Origin: Capsicum annuum
Taxonomy: Eukaryota > Streptophyta > Magnoliopsida > Solanales > Solanaceae
DNA length: 64,000 nt
Assembly (NCBI RefSeq): GCF_002878395.1
Contig: NC_061120.1
Location: forward strand, 97,148,648-97,212,647
Direction: 5' to 3'
The notes under the pieces are model-generated. The model was not told the DNA's origin, searched no databases, and worked only from the letters and a program-made list of their open reading frames with translations. This document shows, in pieces, positions 12,225 through 22,753 of the stretch (positions within the stretch are counted from its first letter, which is position 1; each line of letters opens with the position of its first letter). A program made the translations under genes and the position numbers.

Positions 12225-12545
12225 AATATGGCATAGCCGGACTCGAACTGGTAGATGTACACATAGGTACATCATTTAAATTATCCTCCAGCGTTGTCGG
12301 GTATCAATGCATCATCATAATCATATTCTAGCCTTGCGGAGTTTATATATATCATCATAATCATCCTCCGGCCTTACCAGGTATCAATATCCTTCATCCT
12401 TGTCGGGTATAATATAACATGACAATATCCTCCTCCCTTGTCGTGTACCAATATATTATCATAATATACTCCAACTTTGCTAGGTATCAATATATCATCA
12501 TGATATCCTTCGGCCTTGTCGGGTATTAAGATATCATAGTCGGTA
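12225..12545. repeat. Minisatellite in LTR: CCGGCCTTGTCGGGTAT units
   Basis: At least six units with the core CTTGTCGGGTATCAATAT followed by ATCATCATAATC-like spacers, about 40-55 bp apart. The core varies by point changes (CGTTGTCGGGTAT, CCTTACCAGGTAT, CCTTGTCGTGTAC, TTTGCTAGGTAT). The + strand copy of the LTR has fewer units at 59955-60080. Confidence 0.75.
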
Positions 12546-12589
12546 GGAAAATCAACAGTATAAGTGATCATATAATATAGCATCATGAT

Positions 12590-12990
12590 TTCAAGCATAA
12601 TTAATAGCATAACCTCTCATATAATCAGTAAGTATGACTTCTAATATAATTCATGGAGCAATCGTTGATGTAGGAATGTTCAAGCATAATTTCTTAGCAT
12701 GATCATAATCATAAGCAACATCATGAGCAATGACTCATTAAAGGCATATTCAATGGCCTATCATTAGCATAAAAGATAGTTTATCAATAGCCCGAGTAAT
12801 AGCTAATCCATGGCATAATCTATAGCTTATTCATAGCATAGTCCATAACATAATTTATGGCTTAGATAATATGATAGTTATGGTCTAATTCAATTGTATA
12901 ATCGGTAACCCAATCAATAGCCACAATAATAGCATAATCAGTAGCTCATAATAAGCTTAACCAATAAATCAAACATATGGAATAATCATT
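12590..12990. repeat. Degenerate repeats of AGCATAATC in LTR
   Basis: The phrases AGCATAATC, ATAGCATAG and CAATAGCC recur every 15-30 bp across about 400 bp. The same pattern, reverse-complemented, occurs at 59640-59870 (GATTATGCT). Confidence 0.6.
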
Positions 12991-14109
12991 AGGCATTACT
13001 TTTAACATCATTTATCAAAACCAACAAGTACCAAGATCCCTTAATATAGCCTCCAAAAGGGCATTCTCTAGGCATATAATATACGCACAAAGGTTTCAGA
13101 ATAGTTAACATCAATCTTGACTTAAGGTGGGTCAAAAAGCCCACTTTGAAATCCCCAAACTTTATTCTAAGTCAACTTCTACGTCGAACTAGGCTAAGGT
13201 ATCTTAATCCACTCTTAGATGTATAGCAAGCCACAATTAGTTTTAAGGTAAAGGTCATTCCAAACACTATAACTAACTCAATCATAGCAACTAAGGCACT
13301 TTCATTAGTGTGAGAAACTAAGGACAACTTACCCTAAGCATGATTAATTAGATCATGATACTTAATCTTGAGTAATTTAGGACATTCTCATTCTAATTGC
13401 GAGTAGTGAAGTCCAATTCACCTCAGGCCAAAGGAACAAGCCAAGCATTGTTACGATTTTAATTTAACCTAAATGGTTCAACAAACCCAAGTCTTGAATT
13501 TTATCATTCTAACACCTAAAACCCATCCCAATCTAACAATATATCATAAATATACTATGACATTGATCAATCTAACAAGGGATAAACCTAGCCTACCTCA
13601 ATATCGAAGAAAGCTTAATGAATCGCTAAACCTTAGCTTTTCTCTTTTGTGAAGCCTCCTCAAGATGCCAAGCTATCAAAAATATGAGAACAATGATACC
13701 CCTATTGAACCATTGTTCTTTGGATCCAAAAATCACCTCAAAAACTTTATGTGGGTCCCACTTACGAAAATTGCATTTTCGAAACCAACCCAACATGCTA
13801 TCAAGCTCAAGAAATAATAACCTCAAAAGATGAGTGAAAACCAGGCTAACTTAGGGATGAAATCAAGTCCTAAAGTTTTATAGGGTTTTGAGCAATAAAT
13901 CAATAAATCTTACCAAGAAAAGGGTAAATTCTTTGCTTAAAATGGATGATAATCATGAAAATAAATGTTAATCAAGCTCCTAAGTCACCCACAAGTATCA
14001 ATCTTGAGAAGTCTCACTCTTTAGGGTTTTTTCTCTTAAGAGAATGGTGGTTAATGGCCAAAATTTGGGCAAATAAGGTCATTTTATACATGTCTAGGTA
14101 CTTCCGACT

Positions 14110-14230
14110 CGCTATCATTAGTCCAAGGTATGCGATCGGAGTACTTGAAGACTGCACAATTAGTTACGAGAGTGACCTATACTGTGCCATTACAGTACCG
14201 CTATCGCGAATCAAGGATGGTGATTGCATT
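14110..14230 (-). promoter_or_regulatory. CG-richer segment in U3 of the Tekay-like LTR
   Basis: Several CpG-containing phrases (CGACTCGC, GCGATCGGA, ACCGCTATCGCGAATC) are clustered here within an AT-rich LTR. The position, upstream of the likely promoter in minus orientation, matches the cassettes of the other LTR families, but the repeat units are weaker. Confidence 0.4.
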
Positions 14231-14741
14231 TGCATCAGTTGACAGCTGAAACTTGGAAGTCTTCTAAGTTTCCATCAAGCCCTCGGGATTCATCCGGAAT
14301 ACCATGTACATAAATAAACTACGTAACACCAAATTTGACATTTCGAATGTGATGGCGTACTCAAAATTTCCATCTGAGGTTGTTTCAATCAAATATGGGC
14401 CCTATACCTACATTTTATAATTTTAACTTTCCAACTAGTAGGTAAATGAGACCGGGTTCCTCAGGACCCAAACCAAAATCTACCTAGCCTAAAATCAATA
14501 TTACGGAGCTGTTGGTGCAGTTAGAATTTGCATTCACAATCATTTTGCTAAAGTTTTTGCCCAATGACTATTTGCAACATAGGAAGACTTCTAAATAGGG
14601 AATTGGCTCTTAAAACCAAATGAATTTCTCAGTAATGAAACCGTCAATCCTAGCAAGTCATAAATGACTTGGGGAAGCTATAGAAAAGCTCTAACGACAA
14701 AATATGTAGAAATATGGAAAATGACTTGAAGGGTCATTACA

Positions 14742-14922
14742 ACCCTATAAGTAAAAAGGAATAAAAAGTACAAAATCCTTGGGTTAACCTCCAAGTAGCA
14801 CTTGATTTAATATAGCAACATCATGTGGATAACTTGGCTACTAAGACTTTACAAAACTACCCCATACGTTGCCTCCCATGAAACACCTAATTTAATATTA
14901 TGGCATGACTTAACTGAGCCAC
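14742..14922 (-). other. Post-pol region of Athila element 1 with twin GGGAGGCAAC-like motifs
   Basis: Just 3' of the integrase remnant, the minus strand carries two copies of a phrase typical of the Athila sequence after pol. One, near 14890-14868, includes CATGGGAGGCAACG. The other, near 14822-14803, includes AAATCAAGTGCTACTTGGAG. A relative on the + strand lies at 27782-27804 (CTTGATGGGAGGCAAGC). Confidence 0.55.
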
Positions 14923-16080
14923 TTACTCAGGCTCTATCAAGATCACATCACATACCATCTTGACTTTTTCAACATTATCAAGATAATGCATCACCCTTTT
15001 AAATTTTAATTTAAACTTCTGATCCTTGCTATTTTCAAGCTTAATGGAACTATATGGAAATACTATCACCACTCGATATGGTCCCCTCCATTTTGACTTC
15101 AAATTTCTAGGAAAAAAGCAAAGCTTGGATTCAAACAACAAAACCATGTCACCAATGGTGAATTCTATCTTTTCTATCATTCGGACATGTTATGATTTCA
15201 TATTTTATTTGTACAAAGATGAATGTTCATAGGCTTGAAAAAAAATTCATCCATTTCTTTAGCTGCTCAAGCCTCAGCTTTTCCGCATTATTCCACTCCA
15301 AATTTGACCTCTCTAATGCTCATAATGCCTTATACTCAAGTTCAACAGAAAAGTAGCAAGCCTTTCTGTACACAAGCTAATATGGAGAAGCTCCAATAGG
15401 GGTCTTAAATGTTGTTTGGTATGCCCATAATGCATTATCCAACTTTCTAGACCAGTCCGTTCTATTGGCATTCATAGTGTTCACCAAAATGGACTTAATC
15501 TCAAGAATGGAGATCTCAACTTGACACTTGTCTTAGGATGGTAGAGTGTTGCCACCCTATGTTTTACACCATATTTTCAAGTAGGGTCTGAATAGATGAT
15601 TGCAAAAATAGGAGCCTCATCACTAATTATTTCCCTTGCTGTACAAAATTTGGAGAATCCGTTCGTCCTCAAAAATCTCAAAAATGCATCACACTCTTCT
15701 CTTTATTATTAATGCAACTTCTTCCACCCACTTTGAAACATAATCCACAACAACCAAGATATACTTTATACTGTATGATTTCACAAAGGGGCCAATGAAA
15801 CTAATGCCCTATATATCAAATAGCTTAAACTCTAGTATTACAATTATCAGGAGCTCTTTTATTCTTGAGATATTTCCTTGTATTTGACATTAATTACAAA
15901 GCTTTGTATAGTCATAAATGTCTCTATGAATGGGTAGGCTAGTATTAACCATATTGCAAGATCTTATTAGCAGTTCATGCATCACTATGATGACCCTCAA
16001 CTGATGACAAATGGAATATATCTAGAATACCCATCATCTCAACCTCAAGAACACATCCACATATCATCTGAACTGCACAA
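14923..16080 (-). pseudogene. Athila-type integrase (broken), element 1
   Basis: Minus-strand frames read in order: zinc-finger tail CQIQGNISR near 15900; catalytic core start SFIGPF and YILVVVDYVSKWVEE near 15790-15720; second acidic region replaced by ISDEAPIF near 15620; QVEIS...EIKSILVNT near 15520-15460; [15 protein letters not shown] near 15450; and a C-terminal module at 15180-14923 (MIEKIEFTIGDMVLLF). Several frameshifts and stops separate these pieces, so no protein can be made. The family call (Athila rather than Tekay) rests on the [17 protein letters not shown] segment. Confidence 0.8.
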
Positions 16081-16789
16081 ATCCAAAACAAGTATGGCTC
16101 ATCCTAGAAGAATTTCTATGCATTATGCATAAACTTCTTTTACTGCTGAAATGATAGTTTTTTGGGCACCACATTGCTTACTAATAATTGGAAAAATCTA
16201 CAAAAGCATGGAATCAAGTCTTTCTATGCAACCAATAGCTACTCATCTGGAGAATTGTTACCTATCCTAAGATCATCCTTCTAATTTTTCATTGCCTCTA
16301 TTTCAAGCCATGATAAATGACCAACCACTTAATTTTCAATCCCTTTTTTCATCTTTAACCTCAAAGTCAAATTTCTGTAGTAGAAGTACCGATAGACACT
16401 AGAGTTGTAACCTATCAATCCACCAAATTAGATACAATAATAACCCATTAAGTATTGTTCACTTCCAAGAATGCATAAAAAAGATGGTATAAAAGAGTTG
16501 TGATCTCTAAAATAGAAGGATCCTCAATAGAAGGCCTAGACAATTGGGTCACTCTATTCTTCAAATCAAGATCCAACTTCTTTGTTGCAAATTTGTATGA
16601 ACTTTAACCAATAAGTATGCTCACCATCTTATCATAAGCATCAATATTATCACTCTCAAAGTTCATAATAACTGCTACAAGTTCTATGACTGCAAGCCTC
16701 TCCATAATAAGAGCTACCAATGCATCCTCATCAACTATTTTAATAATTAAGATCACACACATGTTCTTGGTTGATTCATAGATCGACAT
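16081..16789 (-). pseudogene. Athila pol, RT leader joined to RNase H tail by deletion
   Basis: From 16789 the minus strand reads a segment normally just before RT (FESDNIDAYDKMVSILIG, KKLDLDLKNRVTQLS, LEITTLLYHL). At about 16420 it jumps directly to the end of RNase H (KFDFEVKDEK) and then to the RNase H-integrase linker (DEPYLFWICAVQMI, 16110-16070). The RT palm with its catalytic aspartates and most of RNase H are gone. The missing part is several hundred codons, judged from family structure. Confidence 0.7.
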
Positions 16790-16897
16790 ACATTAAATGT
16801 CACTTCCTTATGATTTAATCAAAAATTCATCTACCTAGTCTTATTATTAACCAATGCTTTCCCTCTAACAAGGAATAGTCTTACCAAGATAATGGGA

Positions 16898-19017
16898 TGT
16901 TATGACCCTAGACTACCCCCTAGTGGTAACACAGTGCTTAAGGCTACAGTTGACCTCAAGCTAACCCATGATTTAGTACTTGCTATGAGCACTGAATAAA
17001 ATAATACTATAATATCATATACGAAAGTTAAACTGATCAAATATTGTTAAGATGTACTACTGAAATAATACTTAACATATCTGAAACTATTGAAAAAAAC
17101 TAACTCTGGCTGACTGAAATAAAGAAAATACTAAAAATAACTATAAATACTTATCCTTAATGGATGAGGACTCACCACAACTGCTGCAGAGTGGTACAAA
17201 GCTGACTAAGGGTAATCGAGGAACTAAGGGTCCAAACCTATCTTATAAGACAACATAGCACAAAAAGTGTATGTAGTTAGTACTTTGAATGTATTAGTAT
17301 GTGAGATAGGGACTAACTGAAATACATATAAGTACTGAGCATGAGTACATGAACATGTAAAATGAATGCAAGACCAAGCATAAACATGTACTGAAATGAT
17401 TTGAATAACTAATATCTGTACACTTAGTTATTCAAAATTGAGGTGACATACTCTAAATACTGAACTAAGACTGTGAGAGCTATTATGAAACCGACATGCC
17501 CCAATTTAAGCTAATTAGGGTCCAACCTTTGACCTCAGTTAGAAGGGTATCAGTACCTTGCCTTGAGTACTAATAAATATCTGACTATGTGGATCCATAA
17601 GGCTGATGTCCTGAAGGACTGGTATGTTATTCCTCTACTGGTACGTGAACTCTAAGAGAGTATCAATCCTCTACTTATGGGCTATATCTTATAACCTACA
17701 TTGGCTATGTAATTCTTAAACTAGGGAATGTTACTAAAGGTGTTAGTCCTCTACTGGCGGGTGAGTCTTCATCGTTAGGTTCACTCGATGCTAAATCCTA
17801 CTCCTAAATGAACTGACACTGGTACTGATTTAAGTTAAATGAATTTGTAATTGATAATTACTCAACATAAATATGATAATTTGAATATGATGATAAAATC
17901 CTGATCTAACTGACTTAAAACTTAAAAATCTAAAGCATGTGCAAACACATAGGTATCAAGTATTCATAACCCTCCAGCATTGAATAATTCTTTAAATACA
18001 ATAACATCACTTAAAACACTATAAGGGAATTCAAGTTTTGTAAACTCCAAAACATGATATATTTCACAAATATAATAAAATTCATGATCATGAGTATAGG
18101 AATACATTAAACTTATGAGAACAACATGATCATAAGGTTTATTTCATAACTTGAGAAGTTGACATGGTATCAACTAAACATGATATGGCTGACGTAGATT
18201 ATAAAACATATAAGATTAAAATTCACATGGGGAAACACAATGTCATGGTTTTTATTCAAAACAATTAAGAAGAATTTAAGTAATTTCATACTTAACATTG
18301 AAATTTCTTGAAATAGGAAAAAGAATTTATACTTTGAAAAAACAAAGGGTTCTTGGGACTCAATGGGTGGAAGTAATCCCATTGATGAATATCCCACGTA
18401 CCTGAGTTTCTTGAATCCTTGAAGAAAGCTTGGAATTGGTACCTAGAATGGTGAATTTTTTTGAAAAGCTTTGCATTTTATATTTATGATGATGGGATGA
18501 TTTTGAGTATTGTTAACTATAGAGAATGAGGAAAATAATTCCCCTATGTCATTTTTAGATGTCAATTAGATGTGTAGGGTGAAGAGAAAGATGAAAATAC
18601 CCCTTGAGCCTTTAAAAGATGTTGCAGGATTTCATAGCCTTTGTGGCACGAAGGATTTCATGGAGACTAGCCTCCGTAACACAAAATGTATCATGGAGAC
18701 TAACCTCCATGACACGCCATGTATCATGGAGGGACAGCCTTCGTGACATGTCCAAATTGCCTCCGTAGTCCCAAAACACCCCAAACCTCTTCTAAAAATT
18801 TTGAAACTCTCTCGGATGACCCTTTAAACATCCTTAAAAAATTTTCAACTCATAAATTAACATTTCAAACTTAGGAAGGCAAAAAATGAAATATTCAAAA
18901 TCTTGGGGTCTTAAAATGGTTATTTCACTTTTACTTAGTGTGAATTAAATAGATTTGGGACTTCTAAACATGGGACGAGTAGCTGGAAACTTGTCTAGAA
19001 TTTTTTGGGGTATTACA
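16898..19017 (-). repeat. 3' LTR of element E
   Basis: Bounded by TGTTATGACCC and GGGTATTACA. It shares the general LTR scaffold of A, B and D (for instance GGTCCAACCTTTGACC near 17519 and GCTAAATCCTACTCC near 17800) but diverges elsewhere, so it is a distinct subfamily. No second copy lies in the window, so the 5' LTR is lost or outside. Confidence 0.8.
18635..18765 (-). promoter_or_regulatory. Tandem 33-bp cassette in U3 of element E
   Basis: Nearly four units of 33 bp: TAGCCTTTGTGGCACGAAGG..., TAGCCTCCGTAACACAAAAT..., TAACCTCCATGACACGCCAT..., CAGCCTTCGTGACATGTCC, each continuing into ATCATGGAG. Many CpG positions appear as TG or CA, consistent with deamination of an originally CpG-rich unit. 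It is followed, in transcription direction, by a GGGTATTTTCATCTTTC element (reverse complement of about 18584-18601). Confidence 0.65.
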
Positions 19018-19279
19018 ATATCTCCCTCTTGGGATTATTCATCCCTAAATGAAACTGTTTGAACTGATATATTAAGAAGACTGAGATAATGCACCGAATA
19101 CTTATGAGCCAAATCATCATTAAGTAATTGAATCTAAAACATGATGCATGGCTTGAATTAAATTCATGAATGCATGCTATGAAATAAGGATAGTTAGATA
19201 GCCGAGATAGAAAATAAGAGAATCAATTTAGTGAAAACCACTACCTCAAGATGAATCTGAATTCTTGTAGAAAATATGG
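19018..19279 (-). other. 3' untranslated region and polypurine tract of element E
   Basis: The minus strand just before the LTR reads CCCAAGAGGGAGATAT, a good polypurine tract (19018-19034). The rest is AT-rich without coding signal. Confidence 0.6.
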
Positions 19280-20411
19280 GGATACTTGATTTACGTATCA
19301 GCTTCTACTTCCAAAGTAGCTCCCTCCACGGACTGATTTCTCAATAGAACCTTAACCAAGGGAACTTCTTTTTCCCTTAGCCTATAAATCTGGTGATCAA
19401 GGATCTCAACTGGGACTTATTCGTAGGAAAGGCTATCTTTCATGACCATATTTTCTAGAGGAATGAGAGAAGTTGCATCTCCAATTCATTTGTTAAGAAA
19501 AGAAACATGAAATAGTGGATGCACTGATGCAAAATCTGTAGGTAAGTCTAAATCCTAAGCCACCATCCCAAAACGTCTCAAAATCCTATATGGCCAACAT
19601 AATGGGGACTGAGTTCCCCTTTCTTGATAAATATCTTCACCCCTTACATGGGCTAATGTTTTAAATAAACCAAGTTACCAATCACAAACTTAAGACCTCT
19701 TCTTCTCACATTAGCATAGGATTTATGTCGACTCTAGACTATCTTAAACTTTTCTTGGATTAACTGAACTTTCTCCATTGCCTCATATACCAAATTTGGA
19801 CCTATTAAAGTATCCTCACCTACTTCAACCCAACCAATAGGAAATCTACACCTCATTCTATAGAGAGCCTCAAATGGAGCCATCTGAATACTAGAGTAAC
19901 AGCTAGTGTTGTAGGCAAACTCAATCAAAGGGAAATGGTCATCCCAACTACCCTTGAAGTTGTTAACATAAGCCCTCAATATATCTTCTAATATATGAAT
20001 GGTCCGCTCTTCTTTACCATCTATCTGAGGATGAAAAGCTGTATTGAGATGAACTTGGGTACAAAGACCCTTCTAAAAATCCTTCCAAAAATAGAAGGTA
20101 AATTGAGTACCTCTATTTGAAATAACGGTCTACGAAACCCCGTGCAACTTTATCAACTCCCTAATATAGATTCTAGCATAATGCTCAACTGATACAAAGT
20201 ATAAACTGGCAACAAATAGGCTAACTCAATCATTCCATCTACAATGCACAAAATCAAATTATGCTAACGACGTGTATGAGGCAACCTACTCACAAAATCC
20301 CTGCTTACCACTTCCAACTTCCATATAGGGATGTTAAACTCCTAAAGAATATCACTAGGCCTCTGGTGTTTACCGTAACCTACTGATAATTCAAACACTT
20401 AGCCATAAATT
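19280..20411 (-). pseudogene. Tekay-type integrase (broken), element E
   Basis: Minus-strand frames show a decayed zinc-finger end (KFMAKCLNYQ, second Cys of the CxxC lost) at about 20411-20380, then TQVHLNTAFHPQIDGKEERT near 20060-20000 with the third catalytic Glu present. A clean 81-codon open segment follows at 19979-19734 ([26 protein letters not shown]...GWVEVGEDTLIGPN). After that comes the C-terminal module (YANVRRRGLKF, VYLKH) and a frayed chromodomain-like tail. The second catalytic region is scrambled. The part upstream of 20411 is missing. Confidence 0.78.
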
Positions 20412-20524
20412 TGTTAAGGCAAAATCTTGAAAATTCCACATGTATAAAAGTGTATTCATCTTTAAAGCAAGTCTTTGACATTTTTGGGACAAATTTAATC
20501 TAGGTAGAAGTACGGGGTGTTACA
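20412..20524 (-). repeat. 3' LTR remnant of element D
   Basis: Matches the last 112 bp of the LTR at 25437-25548 (shared TGTATAAAAGTGTATTCAT and AGGTAGAAGTACGGG) and ends GGTGTTACA next to a polypurine tract. Its other side is cut at 20412 against the integrase of element E. Confidence 0.8.
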
Positions 20525-21369
20525 ATATCTCCATCTTGGGAACATTCATCCTCGAATGTGGCTAGTTAAGCTAAAAGAGTACTGACAGACTGAGTTTATA
20601 CACTGGACATGTATGTCTGATACATGGAATACATGAATGAACTGATTAATGAATGTGTGACTAAATATGCAACAATAACTGATACTAAGAATATGGCTGT
20701 AACTAAACATGGAACTGAGTAGATCTAAGAAAGACTATTACCTTAAGTTGAGAACACTAATAAGACGAACATCATTTGCTAAAAATGCATGACTTGAAAT
20801 ATGAGAACATGAATGAGTTTGAAATATGATACATGAACTGAATATCGTAAACTAAACTGAGCCCTTGAGTACATAGCTTACAACTGAGATTGGAACTACA
20901 GGGTCAACTATGAGTACCCATTACCTCAAGCTGGATTCATTACGTAAAGATAAAATGGAAGGTTTAGATCATGTTAGCTTGGGGGTTATAGTGCATCTCT
21001 CCCTTAGGATACTATGTCCTTCGAAGAATGTTGACTTCACTAAGATACCGGGGCGATGCATAGGGTACCTACGAACTAAATAGTGACTGAATATCTGGGA
21101 TCTAAAACTAATGCACGATTCGTAAACTGAGCTAAACTCGCAAATACTAGGATTCTGTCTGGGAATAGTTACATTCTCGAGACTTTTGATAATATGACTA
21201 GATGGAAAGATGGGAAAAACAAACTATACGAATTTGACTGCTTGACTACTAAACTAAATGGTTGGCTTTACTGACTTACTTATGCTGAAAACTTAAGCTC
21301 AACTGGGAGCAAAGGATCTAATAAAGCATATCATAAGGATGAAAGACTCATAGCGTACCGGAATCTAAG
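20525..21369 (-). other. Post-gag non-coding region and polypurine tract, element D
   Basis: 20525-20541 on the minus strand reads CCCAAGATGGAGATATT, the polypurine tract. The remaining 0.8 kb has no open frame of note. The part at 21150-21320 resembles 5460-5640 in element B. A segment near 21000-21080 (CTCTCCCTTAGGATACTATG, TTCGAAGAATG) looks like a decayed copy of the polypurine-tract region of these elements. Confidence 0.55.
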
Positions 21370-22530
21370 GTAGGGGAACTTCCCTGATCATGGCGAGTTT
21401 GGAGTGCATAAAGTCTATTCAGGCGCTGACCACCAGTGGTACTAGAAGTAGTACCCTGCTGACGCAAATCTCTAACTCTCTAAGCCATTATTCTACACTC
21501 CCATAACCTGTGGCCTGAATTACCATATCCAAAACATACCTTTTTTCTTGATCTACACACACCTAGGTGATTTCTACCACACTTTTCACAAAGTGAATAG
21601 GTACGATCTCTTCTCACACTACCCAGGGTCATGGAACCTGGTGCCCCATCATGACTGTCATTCCTGAACTTTGGTATTGGCGCACTAGCTGAAGATAGAA
21701 ATGGGACTAAAAACTTTTGACTATACTGAGAACGGTTATAACCTGTGACCCTGGGTGAGAAAAACTAAAACTACCTATCCTGGCTCTCTTATCTACTCTC
21801 TCTCTTTCCTTTGCTTTCTCTACCTCAATATATTGAGCGTGCATTATCAATCTAAAAAGATCTATGTCTCTATTAAGCATAGTAGTCCTACACTCCTTAA
21901 CCACAAACCCAGATGCACCGGTTACAAACTTACTTATTCTTGATCTAGGGTCAACCATCTGATCAGGGGCATACTTAGATAACTGGTTAAACTTGAGGCA
22001 ATACTCCTTGACTGTCATAGAGTCCTGCTTCAGGTGCATGAACTCTTCTATCTTAGCTTCCCTTATCTCAAGTGGGAAAAACTTATCTAAGAACGCATCC
22101 TAAAATATCTTCCAAGTCATGGGAGTTGTATCCTCCCCACTACTCTTCTTCCAAATCACTACCCAATCATAAGCAAAAACCTTCAACCTATAAGATGTAA
22201 ATTCTATACTCTCCTCTTCTGAGACATACATAATCTGAGTGATCTTCTTCACCTCATCAAGAAAAAGTTATGGGTCCTCACCTACCTTTGACCCAAAGAA
22301 TTCTGGCAGGTTTATTTTTATAAAATCTCTAATTCTAGCTATGGCTAAATCCCCATCTTTTTGAGGTGGGGCTGCAGCCTGATGGTTACCCTGAATATTA
22401 GCTATCACAGCTAGGATAGCGCCTGAAAAGCAACCCAAAACTGTACATGTGACACATTCTCATTCAAGGAATCTGTGGGCTGAGGTGGCTGGTTATCATT
22501 TCTATGGGCATTAGCTCTTTGAAGAGGCAT
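21370..22530 (-). pseudogene. Gag of element D
   Basis: The ATG at 22530 begins MPLQRANAHRNDNQPPQ, the usual MPPRR-type Gag start after PBS and leader. After a frameshifted middle, a 110-codon open segment (22039-21707) carries the Gag core SMTVKEYCLKFNQLSKYAP, then ECRTTMLNRDIDLFRLIMHAQ and a basic KERERVDKRARIG tract. Two zinc knuckles follow at about 21600-21500: CEKCGRNHLGVC and CFGYGNSGHRLWEC (second Cys changed to Tyr). Similarity ends after GQR at about 21420. Gag would package the RNA in virus-like particles, but stops make this copy non-functional. Confidence 0.8.
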
Positions 22531-22736
22531 ATTACATAAATGAAAGGGAGAAGCAGATTAGACTGAGGGTTTTACTAAAGATCATGCTCACTCACACGAC
22601 ATGAATACTGAAAGAAGGGAAACTATTCCTAAAATATCTCATAGCCTCTTATACATAAGTGTGGCGCTCTACACACCCATGCACAAGACTCTACTAGATA
22701 TGGCTTTCAGACTTCCTAGGACACTGTTGAATCATA

Positions 22737-22750
22737 GGCTCTAATACCAA
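22737..22750 (-). other. Primer binding site of element D
   Basis: The minus strand reads TTGGTATTAGAGCC, the initiator tRNA-Met site with one C-to-T change, 3 bp from the LTR. Confidence 0.82.
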
Positions 22751-22753
22751 GTT

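Larger units (their letters stand above)
685..14741 (-). mobile_element. Decayed Tekay-like LTR retrotransposon (interrupted by element B)
   Basis: In minus orientation it runs: 5' LTR (10917-14741), PBS (10901-10914), gag start (10708 down), interruption by element B (2289-10480), rest of gag (2283-1000), protease start (about 1000-839) and an LTR scrap (838-685). Reverse transcriptase, RNase H and integrase are absent, which implies a large deletion. The 3.8-kb LTR is longer than the other LTRs in this window. Its right flank (14742 on) is an Athila 3' region, so it appears to have inserted into Athila DNA. Confidence 0.75.
10917..14741 (-). repeat. 5' LTR of the Tekay-like element (3.8 kb)
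   Basis: On the minus strand it begins TGTAATGACCCTTCAAG at 14741 and ends in GAGTTATGACA at 10917. The + strand copy at 59354-62167 has the same beginning and end (TGTAATGACCCTTCAGG), confirming both boundaries. It is unusually long and carries three kinds of degenerate tandem repeat (below) and a CpG-rich segment. The minus open frame at 13826-13626 has no recognised domain. Confidence 0.85.
16898..20411 (-). mobile_element. Element E: 3' half of a Tekay-type element
   Basis: In minus orientation: integrase (20411-19280), 3' untranslated region and polypurine tract (19279-19018), 3' LTR (19017-16898). It ends abruptly at 20411 against the 3' LTR scrap of element D. The left flank is Athila element 1, into which E probably inserted. 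Confidence 0.75.

Noticed and set aside
12225..12545. Possible CRISPR-like array
   Set aside because: Unit length and spacers are irregular, the units themselves drift, and the context is a plant LTR; it is a minisatellite.
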